Below are positions 5,606 through 7,179 of a DNA stretch of 7,179 nucleotides, one piece after another. Positions within the stretch are counted from its first letter, which is position 1, and each line of letters begins with the position of its first letter. The position numbers were made by a program, and so were the translations under genes. Below the pieces are notes generated by a model that ran no database searches, was not told where the DNA came from, and worked only from the letters and a program-made list of their open reading frames with translations. This stretch comes from UBA9676 sp036522155 (GTDB lineage: Bacteria > Actinomycetota > Actinomycetes > Streptosporangiales > Streptosporangiaceae). The DNA lies in contig DATDGI010000019.1 of NCBI GenBank assembly GCA_036522155.1, positions 1 through 7,179 of the forward strand. Direction: 5' to 3'.

Positions 5606-7179
5606 CGGCCCAGCCTTGCAGCCACGGCCCGATCATCGCATGATGACCCCGGGTACCGTCCGATGGCAACGGTGCAGCCAGCAGAATCTGTGCCCTGGAA
5701 AACCGGGCCGCCCGGCGGCACGAGGAGCGGGTGAGTATGGCCATTGAGGCAGCCCGGGTGCCGGTGCGGGTCATCTGCGTGCCGTACCACATCGACGAGC
5801 GGCTGCTGGCGCTGGACGTGCCGCTGCCACCCGATGAGGTGATCACCGCAGACCTGCCGGAGGGGGACGCGTGGGACCGGCTGGCCACGTTGTACGCGCA
5901 GGTGGCACCGCCGGTGGCGGAGGCGGCAGGCGGTGGTGCGTGCCCGGTGGTGATCTCCGGAGACTGCACCACGGCCCTGGGCACCGTGGCCGGGTTGCAG
6001 CAGGCGGGGATCGATCCCGGGATCGTCTGGTTCGACGCGCACGGAGACGTGCAGACGCCGGAAACGACCGCCTCCGGCTACCTGGGCGGCTACCCCCTGC
6101 GGCTGCTGGTGGGCTACCGGCCGGAACTCATCGCCGCCCGGCTCGGGCTGCGCCCAGTCCCGGAGGAGAAGGTCGTGCTGGCCGGGGCCAGGGACCTGGA
6201 CCCGCCCGAGGTCAGCTATCTCGCCACGGCCCGGATCCAGCAGGCCCAGGTGGCCGGGCTGGCCGCCACACCGTTGCCAGCCGGGCCGCTGTACGTGCAT
6301 CTCGACCTGGACGTGATCGACTCCGGGGTGCTGCCCGGCCTGCGCTTTCCCGCACCAGGTGGCCCGGGGCCAGCGGAGGTGGCAGGCGCGCTGCGGATGC
6401 TGCTGGCCACCGGCCGCGTCGCGGCCGTCGGGATCGCTTGCGGCTGGTACGCGGGCAACGGGGCGGCCGCCATCGTGGCCCCGCATCTGGCCGCCGCTCT
6501 CGGCCGGTAACCCCGGCTGTCCCGGCCCGGGAGCCGGCGCCGAGCCACGGCCGGCGAGCAGGTCGTGGGCCCGGAGCGCGAACCACCATTCGGCCAGGTG
6601 CTCGGTCCTGGTCAGCCCGCGGCCGGTGAGCCGCTCGATCTGCCGGAGCCGGTAGCCCAGCGTCTGCCGGTGGATCCGCAGTTCCGCGGCGGCCAGCTGC
6701 CATGACCGGTTGTGCTGCAGCATGGCCCGCAGGGTGCTGACGTAGGCGCTGCCCCGCTCGGCGTCGTGGGCGATCAGCGGGCCGAGGATGCGCGACACCA
6801 GGGCCTGAGCCTCGGTCACGCTGCGCGGCAGCAGCAGCGCCGTCGGGTCGCCGTACCGGACCAGCATCCGGTTCTCGGCCTCCGCCACGCCGAGCGCCCA
6901 GCGCGCTTCCTTGGCCGCGTCGGGCAGCCGGCCGACCGCGCCGATACGGTCGCTGCAGCCCACGGCCGGTGCCGATTCACCCAGTTCGGCGACGAGTTGC
7001 TGGCTCACGGCCGTCTCCGGCAGCACGACATGCAGGACATGGTCAAGGTCGAGCAGCAGGTGCGGCAGATGGGAGCGAGCCAGCTTGCGCTGCAGTTCGG
7101 CGCCAGCGCGGCCGTCGCCGGCTCTGGCCACCGCCAGCACGCTGGCCGCCAGGTCCAGCCCGGCATCCGCGATCAGGGG
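5593..7179 (-). CDS. PucR-family transcriptional regulator, 5' partial; frame reads on through antisense of arginase gene
   Basis: C-terminal half of a PucR/CdaR-type regulator; the frame is open to the window edge, so the N-terminal sensor part lies outside. About 6840-7080 encodes the GGDEF-like middle domain ('LLLDLDHVLHVVLPE', 'AVGCSDRIGAVGRLPDAAKEARWAL'). About 6560-6745 encodes the PucR-type helix-turn-helix ('LRAMLQHNRSWQLAAAEL', 'IHRQTLGYRLRQIERLTG', 'RTEHLAEWWFALRAHDLL'). Family proteins normally stop just after this point. Here no stop occurs in any leftward frame nearby, and the first in-frame one is at 5593, about 310 codons later. That extra stretch is His/Gln/Arg/Pro-rich shadow of the arginase gene. 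The functional gene probably ends near 6540, with its stop lost or shifted. Family members regulate purine, amino-acid or other catabolic genes, so control of the neighbouring arginase/cyclodeaminase genes is a reasonable inference. Confidence 0.8.
   Translation of the reverse strand, partial: PLIADAGLDLAASVLAVARAGDGRAGAELQRKLARSHLPHLLLDLDHVLHVVLPETAVSQQLVAELGESAPAVGCSDRIGAVGRLPDAAKEARWALGVAEAENRMLVRYGDPTALLLPRSVTEAQALVSRILGPLIAHDAERGSAYVSTLRAMLQHNRSWQLAAAELRIHRQTLGYRLRQIERLTGRGLTRTEHLAEWWFALRAHDLLAGRGSAPAPGPGQPGLPAESGGQMRGHDGGRPVARVPAASDPDGRDAAGGQQHPQRACHLRWPRATWCGKAQAGQHPGVDHVQVEMHVQRPGWQRCGGQPGHLGLLDPGRGEIADLGRVQVPGPGQHDLLLRDWAQPEPGGDEFRPVAHQQPQGVAAQVAGGGRFRRLHVSVRVEPDDPGIDPRLLQPGHGAQGRGAVSGDHHRARTTACRLRHRRCHLRVQRGQPVPRVPLRQVCGDHLIGWQRHVQRQQPLVDVVRHADDPHRHPGCLNGHTHPLLVPPGGPVFQGTDSAGCTVAIGRYPGSSCDDRAVAARLGRCSS
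5632..5644. promoter_or_regulatory. Short inverted repeat in the cyclodeaminase/arginase divergent gap
   Basis: ATCAT-cgc-ATGAT lies 27 bases upstream of the cyclodeaminase start, in the 131-base gap that must hold both promoters. A looser pair ACCGT-N9-ACGGT follows at 5655-5673. Either could be the site for the nearby PucR-type regulator. The arms are only 5 bp, so chance occurrence is quite possible. No clear promoter hexamers were found in the gap. Confidence 0.25.
5737..6510 (+). CDS. Arginase/agmatinase-family (ureohydrolase) protein with altered active site
   Basis: Ureohydrolase-fold protein of about 257 residues. Arginase-type motifs: 'VVISGDCTTALGTVAGLQ', 'IVWFDAHGDVQTPETTASGYLGG' (Mn ligands D100, H102, D104) and 'LYVHLDLDVIDSGVLPG' (D190, D192). 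Family members hydrolyse arginine, agmatine or formiminoglutamate. Two changes stand out. The first Mn-ligand His of 'GGDHS' is Cys77 (codon at 5965), and the position of the guanidinium-contacting Glu of 'LDIMEVNP' appears to be Cys235 in 'VGIACGWYAG' (codon 6439). A 'GDCT' form is, to my knowledge, shared by an actinobacterial subgroup, and a His-to-Cys change is known in the hydroxyarginine hydrolase DcsB. ATG at 5737 sits 9 bases after GAGGAG; GTG at 5731 (3 bases) is the alternative. Arginase activity is plausible given the divergent cyclodeaminase gene but unproven. Confidence 0.88.
   Translation: MAIEAARVPVRVICVPYHIDERLLALDVPLPPDEVITADLPEGDAWDRLATLYAQVAPPVAEAAGGGACPVVISGDCTTALGTVAGLQQAGIDPGIVWFDAHGDVQTPETTASGYLGGYPLRLLVGYRPELIAARLGLRPVPEEKVVLAGARDLDPPEVSYLATARIQQAQVAGLAATPLPAGPLYVHLDLDVIDSGVLPGLRFPAPGGPGPAEVAGALRMLLATGRVAAVGIACGWYAGNGAAAIVAPHLAAALGR

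Noticed and set aside
5703..5715. Small hairpin CCGGG-CCG-CCCGG just before the arginase ribosome binding site
   Set aside because: Short GC palindromes are frequent at this base composition and nothing else supports a riboswitch or attenuator here.
5871..6629. A 252-codon rightward open frame overlapping arginase
   Set aside because: Out-of-frame Arg/Gly/Ala-rich shadow; the arginase motifs lie in the other frame.
1..7179. CRISPR array, tRNA genes, insertion sequences or attachment sites
   Set aside because: No regularly spaced repeats, tRNA-like cloverleaf, transposase motifs or long terminal repeats were seen on either strand.

Overview
This is a high-GC chromosomal window of actinobacterial type. 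Wobble positions are almost all G or C, starts are GTG- and TTG-rich, and there are -10-like boxes very close to starts. The RNase P RNA looks Streptomyces/Mycobacterium-like, and the zinc-ribbon protein, RNase HI and rnpB sit in the order known from those genera. The genus cannot be fixed from sequence alone.

Left third (1-2700, all rightward). The 3' part of a membrane-anchored anti-sigma factor (RskA type) is followed by a coiled-coil C4 zinc-ribbon protein and a type I RNase H, packed as a likely operon. The RNase H stop overlaps the TTG start of a 50-codon acidic ORF whose tail looks like a Phd/RelB-type antitoxin tail. Next comes a complete RNase P RNA gene (about 2048-2463), with a perfect 12-bp P1 helix and a -10 box placed to start transcription at its first base. 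Two hairpins then fill the gap before the converging genes.

Middle (2687-4597). A leftward cluster encodes a DinB/DUF664-type protein, a small membrane protein joined to it by a TAATG overlap, and a small secreted protein. The membrane-protein frame runs about 230 bases into the secreted-protein gene and probably carries an altered 3' end. Divergent from the cluster is a VOC (glyoxalase-fold) protein. The divergent gap holds a 14-bp inverted repeat.

Right part (4619-7179). An ornithine cyclodeaminase/mu-crystallin family gene (leftward) and an arginase-family gene (rightward) diverge from a roughly 130-bp gap. A PucR-type regulator (leftward, cut by the window edge) converges on the arginase gene. 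The simplest reading is an arginine-to-ornithine-to-proline type module with a local regulator. However, the arginase-like protein has Cys where classical arginases carry the first Mn-binding His, and Cys where the guanidinium-binding Glu is expected, so its substrate is open. The PucR frame has no stop until it has crossed the whole arginase gene in antisense, which is the oddest structural point of the window.

I found no convincing new multi-gene system. The best leads are the arginase-family active-site changes, the PucR/arginase overlap and the coupled antitoxin-tail micro-ORF.
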